Source: Hemicordylus capensis
Lineage: Eukaryota; Chordata; Lepidosauria; Squamata; Cordylidae
Assembly: GCF_027244095.1 (NCBI RefSeq)
Contig: NC_069662.1
Span: forward strand, 85,780,294-85,844,293
Length of the DNA: 64,000 bases
Direction of reading: 5' to 3'
The position numbers were made by a program, and so were the translations under genes. Under the pieces are notes generated by a model that was given only the letters and a program-made list of their open reading frames with translations, was not told the DNA's origin and made no database searches. Of this stretch, positions 9,940 through 20,190 are shown in pieces. Position 1 is the stretch's first letter, and every line of letters starts with the position of its first letter.

Positions 9940-12192
9940 TTTGCAATATTGTTTACTTTGATGAGAGACAAAGGCTAACCAAAGGTGAAGTGCCAGAAAC
10001 TGGGCCAAGGATCCAGATGAGTGAGGAACCAGGTGAGCAGACTCTCATACACCTCGTGCCAGCCAGTGAGCCCAAACCAGAACCAGATTCAGAAGGGGTT
10101 ACCCAGCCTGGACCAGAACTGAGGCGCTCACAGAGGCCCGACAAAGTGATTCCACACATGACCAGAATTGAAGAATTACAGGAACCGTGCACATGGCAAA
10201 ATATTGGGGGAAAATGCCAACCCACCAAGCTGAGAAATGGAGGAATGCTACAGAAGAAGAAATTGGATTTCTGCACAAGAACAAGACATGGATACTTGTG
10301 TAACTATCTGCTAGAAGAAATGCATCTTTAAAATCAAGCAAGATGCAGAATGGGATGTACAGCGTTACAAGGCAAGGCTAGCAGCCAAAAGATACTCCCA
10401 AATATACAGTGAAGACTACGATGAGATATTTGTACCAGCCGTGAAACACACTTCCATCAGGAAAATACTCAGCATAGCAGCAGCCAGAAAGATGCATGCT
10501 GACCACTTGGACATAAAGACTGCCTTCCTTCATGGGGAAATCAAGGCAGACATCTACATGCAACAGCCACCAGACTTTGAGGTACCTGGAAAGAAGCAGT
10601 TTGTGTGCAAACTACAAAAGAGCACCTATGGCTTAAAACAAGGAGCCAGAGCGTGGAATGAGAAGCTGAATCAACTGCTACTTAAGGAGGGGTTCATGCA
10701 GGGAAAAGCTGACCCCTGCCTATATTCAAGATTCAGAGACAATAGATGGACTCACATCCTGACTTATGCTGATGACTTGGTTATTACATATGAAGAAAAA
10801 CAAGACAGCCATGAGATTGTACAGGACCTGAACGAGGAAATACAGGTGAAGGAACTCGGAAGCATCTCTTACTATCTTGGTATTCAAACAGAAAGGATGG
10901 GACATTACTTTTCAACCAGAAGCAGAAAATAAAGGATCTTCTAGAATGCCAGGGAATTATGCCAATGAAGGATGCCAGTGAAGTCAGTACACCAATGGAA
11001 ACAAATTTTCTGAAGCAAGATGGAGATAGTGAACCTTGCCAACCAACAACCAATACAGAAAAGCAATTTGCAAACTACTTTATATAGCCACAGTGACAAA
11101 GCCAGATATTGCTGCAGCGGTGGGAATCCTAAGCAGAAAAGTAAGTGCACCAACCAAGAATGACTGGACTGCAGTCAAAAGACTGGGGAGATACCTGAAG
11201 GCTACCACACACCACACATTAGAGATTCCAGCAAGTGGCAACCCCAGACTAGTGGGACAGAGGGACATAAATTGGGCTGAAGACAAAGCTGATCACAAGT
11301 CCACCAGTGGACACCTGTTTTTCTATGGAGACGGAGTAATAAATTGGACTAGCCGGAAGTAGTCAACCTGTTTTTCTATGGGGACAGAGTAATAAATTGG
11401 ACTAGCTGGAAGCAGTCATTTGTTGCGCTCTCAACCACAGAAGCAGAATACATATCAACCACTGAAGCATGCAAGGAAGCTGTGTGGATACACAAGCTAC
11501 TGCTGGACTTTGGGGTTGAAGAACCAAAGCCTACCAAGATGTTTAAAAACCACCAAAGTTGTATTTAGCTCTCACTTATGGAAAAAGTCAAGTATCAAAC
11601 AAAGCACATTGACACAAAGCACCACTATGTTCGAGATGCACAAGAGAAGGGGCTAGTCAAGTTGAAGTACTGCCCAACTGAAGAGATGGTGGCAGATAGA
11701 CTGATCAAGCCACTACCAAGAGATTGGTTATAGATGCTTTGTGAAAGATGGGAGTCGTGAACTGGTGCGACAGGCGATAAGAAGGGGTGCTGGAGATCCA
11801 GCTCCAGATGGCATCGACCTTTTGCACTAGTAACCCTAATGACTACTAGGGGCATTTGGAGTAGAGATAGATAGGGTCTCCTTCTCTCTCCTGTTTATCT
11901 CTGCCTCTATGACCCCTCTATTGATAGAATGTACTCAGGAATTTCCTGAGAGTGACTTCCTTCTTCTTCCCAGAATGCTTCTAGCTCTCTCTCTGACCAC
12001 CATGTAGCTAGTCATTAGATATAGCTCTTTCCTATCAGCATGGGCTTCTGAATAAAGTAGATTAGTTTAACCTTACACTAATCTCCATGTTTATGATTTA
12101 CAAGCTGTTGCCCCTGAGACTCTGTTAACTTCTGGTTTAATGGGACTGAGTTAGCTCCTGAAATACTCCGCTATATAATAACTACCCCAACA
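9940..12192 (+). mobile_element. Ty1/copia retrotransposon, partial fossil with 3' LTR
   Basis: The segment carries, in order, a proline/acid-rich linker, a copia-type reverse transcriptase (HLDIKTAFLHGEI and the ADD box in LTYADDLVI), an RNase H region with STTEAEYIS, and a long terminal repeat at about 11788-12192. The LTR is preceded by a purine-rich tract and starts with TG. The upstream half of the element (gag, protease and most of integrase) was not found. It is a broken copy with several breaks. Copia elements are uncommon in vertebrates compared with gypsy and non-LTR elements. A related LTR lies alone at 42109-42495. Confidence 0.88.
11788..12192 (+). repeat. 3' LTR of the copia fossil
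   Basis: Starts TGCTGGAGATCCAGC directly after the purine tract GATAAGAAGGGG and ends near ACTACCCCAACA. It shares ordered motifs with 42109-42495: CGACCTTTTGCACTA, GGGTCTCCTT, TCTATGACCCCT and a closing CCCCAAYA. The AATAAAGTAG near 12050 could be the polyadenylation signal of the element. Confidence 0.75.
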
Positions 12193-12951
12193 ATGTGTAG
12201 TTCCAAATCAGGAATCAGAAGATCAAACTCATGGGGCACAGTCCTGAAGCTTTTTTCACTGCCAGACTCAACCCTGGAGCATGTCAAATAATAATAAAGA
12301 GGATAGTAGCTCTGAGGGTATACAAGGTGTTTGTCTCTCACCATAGTCAGGCCCCACATCTAGGATTAGAGACAACAATTTCAATTTTTAGTTTAGAAAT
12401 TAAGTATTGGTTAGATGTAATGAATATGACAGGAGTAGGACTCTGCAGATAAACCGAGGCTAGTGATTATGTTATATAAAATAGACTTGAAACTTGTGTA
12501 TTAACCATGGTTTAGTATGGGGGGGTGGAGTGACAGTGGGAATCTGAAGCTGTAAAGGGTAAAGTAGGAGGAAGAGATTATTTTTATTTTAGACATAAAT
12601 TATATATATTAATCACAGCTGGAAGGAGTGTTGGGTGTGGGAAACTGTAGATTGAGGAAGACAAAAGGAAAAGATGATTTCAATTTGAAATGTATTTATT
12701 AAATCATAATTCAAAACAGGACTTGGGTGGGAATCTGCAGCTGGAAGTGATAGGACAAAGGGAACAGACAGCTTTAAAAAAGCATATTCTAAACATATGA
12801 TTACTAAGTAAGGCAATGAGGAGGGAATTTCTACCATTGAAGGGATATTGAAGGAAGGGAGAGAATATTGCTTTATTTGTGCTTCAGTGAAGCTTAAATT
12901 TTACCAATGAAACTTACTAAACTGACATTTCTCAACAACAGAGTCCCTGGA
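12193..12951. other. no gene recognised
   Basis: AT-rich sequence between the copia LTR and the pogo-like MITE. No coding resemblance and no readable repeat ends were seen. Confidence 0.4.
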
Positions 12952-13192
12952 CAGTGGTCCCTCGACTTACGAAGTTAATCCGTTCTGAACGCACGTTCGT
13001 AGGTCGAAATTTTCATAAGTCGAAAAGCGCACCCACGGAGGTCTGGAAACATTCGTAAGTCGAGGAAACCGCATCTAAAAATTCGTAAGTCGAGGAAGCC
13101 GCATCTAAACCGGCAACGACTTCCGGTCATTTTTGTCGTTCGTACGTCGAAAACTTCGGATGTCGAGTACTTCGTAAGTCGAGGGACCAATG
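12952..13192. mobile_element. pogo/Tigger-like MITE
   Basis: It begins CAGTGGTCCCTCGACTTACG and ends CGTAAGTCGAGGGACCAATG, followed by TA. The 'CCTCGACTTACG' terminus is typical of Tigger/pogo-type Tc1-mariner elements, which duplicate TA. The upstream TA is not intact. The interior contains repeated ATTCGTAAGTCGAGGAAACC-type blocks, so it is built from copies of its own terminus. It has no coding capacity. Confidence 0.8.
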
Positions 13193-13446
13193 TATTCTAT
13201 ATATTGGGGTAAAATATCTTACAGTGACTCTTTACTCCATTCCTTTTGTTGTAAAATACAACTGCAGTGAAGTTGCAGTCAATTGGTGACATGCTTTCTA
13301 ATTATGATCATAGTTGTATTTTGTTGGTTGGTGAGGGATCGTGAACTGTGCATTGTCCACTGTGGCCAATGAGAATTCAACAGGAACTTCAGAAAAACAA
13401 AACAGCCCATATCTGTATAGCCCAGTTCTGGATTCTGTTTCTTAGG

Positions 13447-13706
13447 CCTAGTTCTCACAAACAGCAGATCAAGAAATAACCCGCCTATAGCCTTTGGAGT
13501 CAGGTGGAGTCAGGTGGTATATAATATAGGGAATTTTTTTAATATAAAAAATGTTGGGGAAAAGGTTTCTAACCTAAACCTGGCAAGTTTTCTTTGTGCA
13601 GGAAACTTTCTGCATGGAATGACAATCGTGTGACCCTCCACATGCAGCCTGAAGGTGCATTTAAGAAACAAGTTTACCATTTCATCTGCTGTTTGTGAGA
13701 ACTAGG
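13447..13706. mobile_element. short TIR element with perfect 23-bp ends
   Basis: The first 23 bases (13447-13469, beginning CCTAGTTCTCACAAACAGC) are the exact reverse complement of 13684-13706. The interior has no coding capacity. The TTCTCAC terminus resembles the ends of the multi-hairpin family described at 27480-28707, so it may be a short relative, but it lacks the internal hairpins. No unambiguous target-site duplication was found. Confidence 0.7.
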
Positions 13707-14600
13707 TCTTGGTCTTGCCAAGTGTGACAGCATTGAGAGACTGGAACTGAATTTGGAAATTGTTGTGTGTCTGCATGTGTACACTATAGTTGTTTAGATA
13801 TGCTGCCCCACACCTGTCAAATACTTCCGCACATTTAAAAAACACACTTACTTACTTTACTTACTTACTTTCTTATTTACTTATTTAATATGGGGAACAT
13901 TCAGACCACACATGAGGGAATGGTATTTTTCAAGTGATACCAAAAGAATGTATTTGTATTATACTGAGAAAGCTGAAACAAGTTTGTCTTTTCCAAGAGC
14001 TTTATTTCAACTACAGAACAGTACTACAGTACCAAGTGTTATTTCTTAATGTTCTTTGAATTGGCCCTGTAAGACATGAGTTCTTGCACAGCAAAACTCA
14101 GAAGTACCAATTCCCTTTTTTCATACTGGTCCTGAAGTTATTATTTTTAAAAAACCCAAGTGCATCATATTTAATTTAAACAAGGTTTGGGAACAAAAAT
14201 ACTGTGAAATGTGGTTCATCACTATTAGCCTGCTCCAATGCAACTATCAAAGCTATACATGAAGACTGCTTAAAGACAATTGAGGAGAGTTGGCTGATTC
14301 CTCAGAGAACCATGATATCTCATTCACTTCTTGACTACTGCTGGCTTTAGAAGCTGATCTTGAGAATTCCAACAAACTGTTGCTCTTTAAAACATTTTCC
14401 AAATCATTATTTAGATGCGCTTTCTTGTTGTCAGTTGACTCAAGTGTTCTGTCCTGTCTTGCAGATAAGAGCCCATTAGGTCTGAAAGGAGGCAAGGCAC
14501 AACACCACAGATAGCCTCATGGGACAAGTTGATCCAACAGCCAGATGTTGACTAAGCTCTTAAATATCTTTGAATTCAGGCAATAATAATCATAATTAAT
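13707..14600. other. no gene recognised
   Basis: AT-rich sequence with an ACTTACTT-type simple tract at about 13845-13885. No coding resemblance. Confidence 0.4.
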
Positions 14601-14601
14601 A

Positions 14602-16140
14602 ATGGGTAACCGATTGTCCCCTCTGTTGGCTATCAGTTACATGCATAATTTGGAAAGTAAATGTATTACTCAGGATGTGATCTTATATAAAAGACACATT
14701 GATGATATAATTATAATGAAAACAAAACAGCAAGCAGATAAGGTATTTGATAGCATGAACAGGGGAGGGAGTATACATTTGACTAGAGAAGTGCCAGATA
14801 GTCAATGGTGGTTACCCTTTCTGGAAACAGAAATTTGTTTAGGGAAGGATAACCTACAGACTAAATGGTATAGAAAACCAGCTAAAAAGAATTTAATTAT
14901 AAATAGCAATTCAGCACACCCTTTAACAATTAAAGTCCAAAACGGTGAAAAATATAGAGCAAAAATAAAAGAGCAGTGGAAGTGTCATCTCAGTATCATA
15001 AGGGACAGGCTATAGAAAAAGCTAGGAATCTAGCAGAAACAAATGGGTATAAATTCCCTTTAAGAAGAACAGGGGGATCCAAAATATGTGGCAGGTTTAC
15101 CTGTGCTTAAGATCCCCTTCATTTCTAAAACTTTATTAGGCAGTGCCAGAAAAAGTTTAACAACACATGTAGGGTCTCTATTGGAACTTATAATGATTAC
15201 TTCTCAAGTTACCTGCTTCCAGCAATTTATCTTACGTACTTGTCTGCTCTGACCCAAAGGAGAGCATTCTCCCAGGCTCGATTGAATGTCCTGCCATCTA
15301 TGGTTTTGGAAGGAAGGTATAAGGGCATCCCTTATAAGGATCAACTATGTCCCTGTGGTGCAGAAGTGGCTGAGACAACTGCACATGTGCTTTTACACTG
15401 TACCTTTTACAAAACCATCAGTACCACCTGACTTGAACCTTATTTGTGCAAATTTTTGGGACTTCAGGATGAGTTCTATGTTGAGCTCTTCCTGTCAAGT
15501 CGGCACAAGGGAAATACCTTGGTCACGGCCAGATTTTGTGCAGCTGCTATAAAAATAAGAAATGTTTTAACTAATTTTAATTGATCTGTTTTATGTGTTA
15601 TTCTTTTCTTTTCCTTTTTCTTCTTCTGATCATTGTACTATTGTTGCTTGTTGTATGTACATTATGTTTGGTCTTGTACCGTAAATAAATAAATCTGATC
15701 TAAGAACACATGGGATCAAGGCTAATGTAGTATGCACAACCACCAAGACTTTGAAACGGCAGTTAGTAAGATCTCTAGACTATACGATAAAAAGTGCGAA
15801 ACTAATGCCTACCCAGTCTGTGAAAATAGGGAAGGGATCTGCAAGCAAAAAGGAGTTATTTACAAAAATTTCCTGTACAGAATGTGGTGAAAATCATATA
15901 GGAGAAACAGGAGGACATTTGATTACTAGATTCAAAGAGCACCTAGCAGATGCTGAACATATAAATAGGGAAAGGCCATGGTCAGTTCATATGAAAAATA
16001 AACACAATGGAAAAACAATGCCTCTTAAAGTAAGCATCTTAGAGTCTGAACAGTGTACGCTCAAAAGAAAGATAAGAGAAGCATTGTATTTAGACAAGTT
16101 ACAGCCGGGGGTGGTGGGGTCAATGGTAAGGAAGAATTGA
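14602..16140 (+). mobile_element. Penelope-like retroelement fossil, split by a LINE insertion
   Basis: 14602-15015 encodes the later part of a Penelope-type reverse transcriptase (GNRLSPLLAISYMHNLE, then LYKRHIDDIIIM with the catalytic D-D pair, then WYRKPAKKN). 15715-16140 encodes a C-terminal GIY-YIG endonuclease region (CTECGENHIGETGGHLITRF then KEHLADAEH). The order reverse transcriptase then GIY-YIG is the defining layout of canonical Penelope elements. The two parts are separated by about 600 bases of an unrelated LINE 3' end. The first part of the element is absent and the copy is broken in several places. Confidence 0.85.
15100..15700 (+). mobile_element. non-LTR LINE 3' end inserted in the Penelope element
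   Basis: The segment encodes LSALTQRRAFSQARLNVLPS then LEGRYKGIP and a cysteine/histidine cluster CPCGAEVAETTAHVLLHC, like the C-terminal zinc-binding region of several LINE pol proteins. It ends in a non-coding tail with TTGTACCGTAAATAAATAAA. It lies between the reverse-transcriptase and GIY-YIG parts of the Penelope element, so it inserted later. The LINE clade is uncertain; I considered Ingi/Vingi-type and others without a decisive motif. Confidence 0.6.
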
Positions 16141-16790
16141 AAGAAATCTTAAAGTATATAGGCTATTAAAGGGTAAGCAATAACTTAATTTACCCTACCC
16201 CCTTTCCCCCTGTTTTTCTGTCTGATTTAGTGTTAAGCAGGCAAAGCTGTGAGTCAAAGCTGTGATTGATTCCAGGGCTTTTTTGGGCTATGTCCTTGTG
16301 TTATGTCCCTCTACCTCCACAGATTCAGACTTAGAGTCACTACTCCGGCCACTATGGCGGGCATCATAGTGGTTCTGAGGGGAATCTGGTACACCTGCAA
16401 GATGATAACAGGAGGTAGGGCTTGTGAGGGTGGGCCAATTGTATAGACCTCGAGAAGGAAAGCATGGGAAAATCTTCAGTTTGAAGTATACTCTCTCAAG
16501 ACAGTTACCCTTTCTGCTTCTTGAAGGGAAAGCTGTCTAATAGTCTTCACAGAATAAAATGCTGAAAATGTGGCTCCTTCACCAGTTCTGTTTCTGAAGG
16601 GAAGGAGTTTGACACAGTTAATCTCATGTCCTTAGTACTATTTTCCCAGGTGTTGGTTTGCAAGTTTTGAGGGCATTTCCTCACAACTCTTCAGCTTTAT
16701 GGGAAATTTGGAAGTACACATAACCACAGTAAGACTTAACAGAAGAAATGTGCCTTAGTCCACTCTGTAGCATTTACACAAAACTGATAG
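16141..16790. other. no gene recognised
   Basis: Follows the Penelope element; no further coding resemblance. A polypyrimidine stretch CCCTACCCCCTTTCCCCC sits at about 16191-16210. Confidence 0.4.
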
Positions 16791-16798
16791 CAGGATAG

Positions 16799-16971
16799 CA
16801 GGGGTGTGGCTATAACTGAGCGAGCAGATGAGTTCAAATAATCAGGGGCCTCCAGCTCCTGAGGGCTCCCCAGCTCCACCCCTCCCTATTTTCTTCATTA
16901 TCTCCCTCATTCTGTGGGGCTGCTGGGGAGAAGGGTGAACATGGACCCCCTCTCCCTTAGCTATGCCCCTG
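16799..16971. mobile_element. short hAT MITE
   Basis: Begins CAGGGGTGTGGCTATAAC and ends TTAGCTATGCCCCTG, an imperfect inverted terminal repeat. It is flanked by a perfect 8-bp duplication CAGGATAG (16791-16798 and 16972-16979), the hAT hallmark. At 173 bp it has no coding capacity. Confidence 0.9.
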
Positions 16972-16979
16972 CAGGATAG

Positions 16980-17465
16980 CAACTCCTGAAATTTTACATT
17001 TCCAAAAATGTCTGCTCTGTAAAGTGAGACTTGCACACATAAAGAGTAGCTAGTAACTACCTTTGCTGCAGGATATGCATTTGTGTGCCTGATGGGCCTC
17101 TAGAGAAAACCACAAATTTTACTTTGAAATAAAAGTTTCCTATTTGAATGAGAAGCAGCTCCTCTTCTGCTAGCATGTAAAATATATAACATGGTGAAAT
17201 GTTGTTACTGATGCTTTTATTAATGTATATTTAATCCATATCTTAGTTGCAATAATATTGAGCTGGAAATCGGTTCTGTGGCCACATCGCTGTTATGCTA
17301 TCTTATTAATGAATCGTATTTACACATCCACCACAGTGTGTAGGGAGTTTTAAAACATGCATTTTACCCTAACACCACCCCTTAGAGTTTGAGAACTACT
17401 TATGTATTCAGGACTATCCAGTGAATTTCATGGCTGAGCAGGACCCAACTTTTCTCAGTCTACAC
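16980..17465. other. no gene recognised
   Basis: Short stretch between two hAT elements with no readable features. Confidence 0.4.
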
Positions 17466-17553
17466 CCAACATTCAGAGGTGCAGCTAGGAAATTTTGGAG
17501 CCTGGACCTAGTGGGCTTACAGCGGGGGGAGGGGGGCCGCTTGCAAAATAAGC

Positions 17554-17556
<3 letters not shown>

Positions 17557-17634
<78 letters not shown>
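17557..17634 (+). repeat. (CT)n(CA)n compound microsatellite
   Basis: About 34 bases of CT repeat pass directly into about 44 bases of CA repeat. The related element at 21385 has a CA tract at the equivalent place, so the microsatellite is probably carried by the family. Confidence 0.95.
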
Positions 17635-17636
<2 letters not shown>

Positions 17637-18029
17637 ATTCATGATAGACCGTCTGCTTCAAATTAAATATACAGAACCCTCCCATCTTGTCCACATTTGT
17701 GCTGAATATCTAAGCCCTAGGCGAAGCCATCTCAGAATACACAAAGACAGGGAATAACGCATACAAGTCCCATATAATCCCACCCATGCATCTTCTGGAT
17801 GGCTCTCACAGTGAGGCAGGCACAGTACAGAATCAGGCTGTGGTGGGGGAGGCAGACCAGAAGTCTTATACAAGTCTGGGGGCAGCCAGTACTAGCCCCC
17901 TGCCTCCCAAGCTCTGCCCTGTGCTGCTAGGCAGCCTTCCCTCCCATGATGCTGAAGAGCCATGAGGCAGGCAGAGGCCTCTGTGCTAGCCCCGCCCACC
18001 CACCAAACAGCTGATCAGCGAGTGGGGAG

Positions 18030-18165
18030 CACTGTTCCCTCTAACAGGAATTCCCATATTTTGTTGACTACAACTCCCACAATTCCCAGCCAAAGGCCAC
18101 TGCAGCTGGGGATACTGGGAGTTGTAGTGAACAACATCTGGAAATCCCTGTTAGAGGGAACAGTG
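18030..18165. mobile_element. 136-bp hAT MITE nested in a larger hAT
   Basis: Begins CACTGTTCCCTCTAACAGG and ends CCTGTTAGAGGGAACAGTG, a near-perfect inverted repeat. A perfect 8-bp duplication GTGGGGAG flanks it (18022-18029 and 18166-18173). The middle (ACTACAACTCCCACAATTCC with GGGAGTTGTAGT) is also an inverted repeat, so most of the element can fold into one hairpin. It inserted after the host element at 17474-18397. Confidence 0.92.
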
Positions 18166-18689
18166 GTGGGGAGAACAGCAGCAGCCTGCTGGGAGGCAGG
18201 GTAGGAGTCTCTGAATTGCCAGCTGCTGGTGTGCTGGATGGGGAAGGAAGGCATTTCAGAATCCGTGCTGGTGGCTGCGCGGGAGGGAGATGCCCGGCAC
18301 TGGCTGCTGGCAGGCACGCTGCTGGGGCCCTCTAAGAGAGCATAGATGCCAGGGCCTCTGACTTCTGCCCTGAAATCTGTGCTTAAAGACGCCTCTGCCA
18401 ACATTCTATTCAACACAACACATACACTTGCTAAAATCTAAACTATCTTGAAGACGAGTCTAAATTTCACTTTTATGCAAAAAAAAGAAGCAGCAAAATA
18501 TGTCATATCGAATTAAGGAATTGGCCATCATAACTACTATTCCTGGGTGGATCAGGTTGCACTTTTGAGCCATTCCTTTGTAGGTACTTTTGGCTTCTTA
18601 CAAAGGAGTTGTATGTGTGTAGGTCATTTTGATTGTTCTTGGTTCGAACAGGTTTTTCCTGTTTGTTCTTTATTCAATTTTATGCCTAA

Positions 18690-18812
18690 TCATCATCATC
18701 ATCATCATCATCTATAAAATTCAGCCATCCCAGGTCCTTGGGATGGACTTGATATCTGGATAAAACAAACCAGTCAATAACACCTGTCTGACTGTGTAAA
18801 CAATAATAATCT
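18690..18812 (+). mobile_element. short R4 LINE 3' end in a trinucleotide repeat
   Basis: After an (ATC)n tract at about 18689-18712 comes AAAATTCAGCCATCCCAGG, then TCTGGATAAAACAAACCAG and TCAATAACACCTGTCTGACT, then AATAATAAT. The same ordered sequence closes the long R4 element at about 59090-59200. It is therefore a severely 5'-truncated copy of that family, or a short non-autonomous element that borrows its 3' end. Confidence 0.8.
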
Positions 18813-18965
18813 ATCTATATAATTCTTTAAGGTGTACCTGTGGCTAACCCTGTGCATAGCAGTTCACAAGTGAGAGTTCACAAGCAGAAGCACCTGATTG
18901 GGCAGTGGGGATTCCATTGCAGATAGGGAGGAGGAGCCTGTGCTGGTTAAGGCCAGTTGGAATGC
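18813..18965 (+). repeat. unclassified repeat shared with 53965-54080
   Basis: CTATCTATATAATTCTTTAA followed by GGTGTACCTGTGGCTAACCC matches the order of motifs at 53965 (ATCTATATATTTATTTCTCC then GGCGTACCTGTCGCTAATCC). Both go on to a 'GAGAGTTC' box and a 'GATT..GCGATGGGGA / GATTGGGCAGTGGGGA' box. The family is not recognised. Confidence 0.5.
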
Positions 18966-18999
18966 AACTGTTACTGGTCGGAAGATGTTCTTGATTGTA

Positions 19000-19540
19000 G
19001 AGGAGATAGATAGATAGATAGTGGGCAGGGGTCTACAAAGAGAGGGGTCGTGAGGGAGGAAAAAGCCCCTTCAGGAGAAGGAGGCTGCCGTTGTGTGAAT
19101 TAGATGAGGAAACAAGATCTGTTAACTCAGGAAGGGAGAGAAAGAGAGAAAGAAAGAAGGGAGGGGAAGAAAGAAGGGAGGCTGCAGTGCTGCAGGCACA
19201 ACCAAGAGGAGTGAGGGGAATGGAAGCAACGGGATGGAGGAGGAGCAGGAGTGAGGCTCAGGTGAAGGTGGACAGATCTCTGAGGTGAGAGGGGCTGTGG
19301 TAGGGGGTGAGGGGAGCAATCAAGTACTAGCGCGTGGATGCTCTGTGTGGATTAAGCTAGTTGTATTAGGTCTGCACAGTTACTTGAGAGTAAGCAAGTA
19401 ACTGTGCATGTGACTGAACTGATAGGCTGTTCCGATTGCTTTGTTTTGGAATCATGTCACATTGCAATTATGATGCTATTGCCAGAGAGCAAGTCTTTCA
19501 GAGAAGGTGATGGACAAAAAAGCCAACCCACACTCTCTTA
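19000..19540. other. purine-rich stretch, no gene recognised
   Basis: 19120-19180 is almost pure purine (GAAAGAAAGAAGGGAGG-type) and 19007-19020 is a (GATA)n tract. The short frames over it are low-complexity and are not called. Confidence 0.45.
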
Positions 19541-19549
19541 AGGAAAAGA

Positions 19550-20028
19550 CTAGCAGCCCTTTCTCACAAGCAGTGAGAAAGGGCAAGAAGCTTAGCAGGG
19601 AGGGAAAAGAGCTTACCTCCCTACAGACTAGCAGCGGGCTTCTCTTGGGAGGATCACCCACCCAGACGACTACTGGCTCTTGCCTGTAGCTCTGAGGGCC
19701 AGGGTGCCGGGACGTATTGCCCTGACCCCTGGAGCTCAAATAACACACCCTGCGAGTGTGCAGTGTATTATGGGGATCCCCCTTCCCCTCCCCGAGATCG
19801 CCACAGTCTGCCAGCTATTGCTGCAAGTTTATAATGTGCAAGCACCACGGCTGGCAGACAATAAGCAAAACAGGGTTAGGAGAGCGCTCGCTCTTCTAAC
19901 CTCTTTTTGGAGGTTTGCCGCCGCAGTGCTGCTGGGATCAGGCCCGATCCCGGCGGTACACACGTGTGTGCTAAACCTGGCTAGGCTTCCTTAGCCCAGT
20001 TTTGCACATGTGTGTGAATAGCTTCTAG
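19550..20028. mobile_element. multi-hairpin element, copy 1
   Basis: Begins near CCTTTCTCACAAGCAGTGAG and ends near GTGTGTGAATAGCTTCTAG. Three internal hairpins are visible: about 19738-19775 (AATAACACACCCTGC with GTGCAGTGTATTAT), 19872-19902 (GGGTTAGGAGAGC with GCTCTTCTAACCT), and 19958-20015 (CACACGTGTGTGCTAAACC with the inverse near the 3' end). Copies 2-4 at 27480, 29240 and 41275 have hairpins in the same order with different arm sequences. No coding capacity. Ends are approximate because no clean target-site duplication was found. Confidence 0.65.
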
Positions 20029-20059
20029 GTATTTCAACATAATCTGGTTCATTATTAGT

Positions 20060-20190
20060 GTGTTTTATTTCTAGCATCATCGATGTATATAGCACTTTAT
20101 AAAGTTTCATAAGAAAAAATATCCATGCCCCAAGGAGTTTACAATCTAACAGCTGGAGAGATAGCAGAAGGAAGGACAAGAAAAGGATTA
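20060..20190 (-). repeat. retroposon tail repeat (shared with 26866-26965)
   Basis: Contains TATATAGCACTTTATAAAG then CCCCAAGGAGTTTACAATCT and AGCAGAAGGAAGGACAAG. The segment at 26866-26965 has the same ordered motifs (GGCACTTTGTAAAGTTTTG, TCCAAGAAGTTTGCAATTG, GAGGGAAAGACAAAG). This is an inverted LINE/SINE tail type common in reptiles; family not named. Confidence 0.55.

Larger units (their letters stand above)
17474..18397 (+). mobile_element. non-autonomous hAT element carrying a nested MITE
   Basis: Begins CAGAGGTGCAGCTAGG and ends AAAGACGCCTCTG, with short inverted termini CAGAGGYG. A perfect 8-bp duplication CCAACATT flanks it (17466-17473 and 18398-18405). It contains a (CT)n(CA)n microsatellite at about 17557-17634 and a second hAT-type MITE at 18030-18165. 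No coding frame is present. The start and parts of the interior (CTGCTTCAAATTAAATATAC) match the composite element at 21385-23813, so both belong to one family. Confidence 0.88.

Noticed and set aside
10441-10932. Copia reverse transcriptase as plant or insect contamination
   Set aside because: It is embedded in sequence with squamate-type repeats on both sides and a related LTR occurs elsewhere in the window.
17421-17666. 81-codon frame across SLSLSL/THTHTH
   Set aside because: Translation of a (CT)n(CA)n microsatellite.
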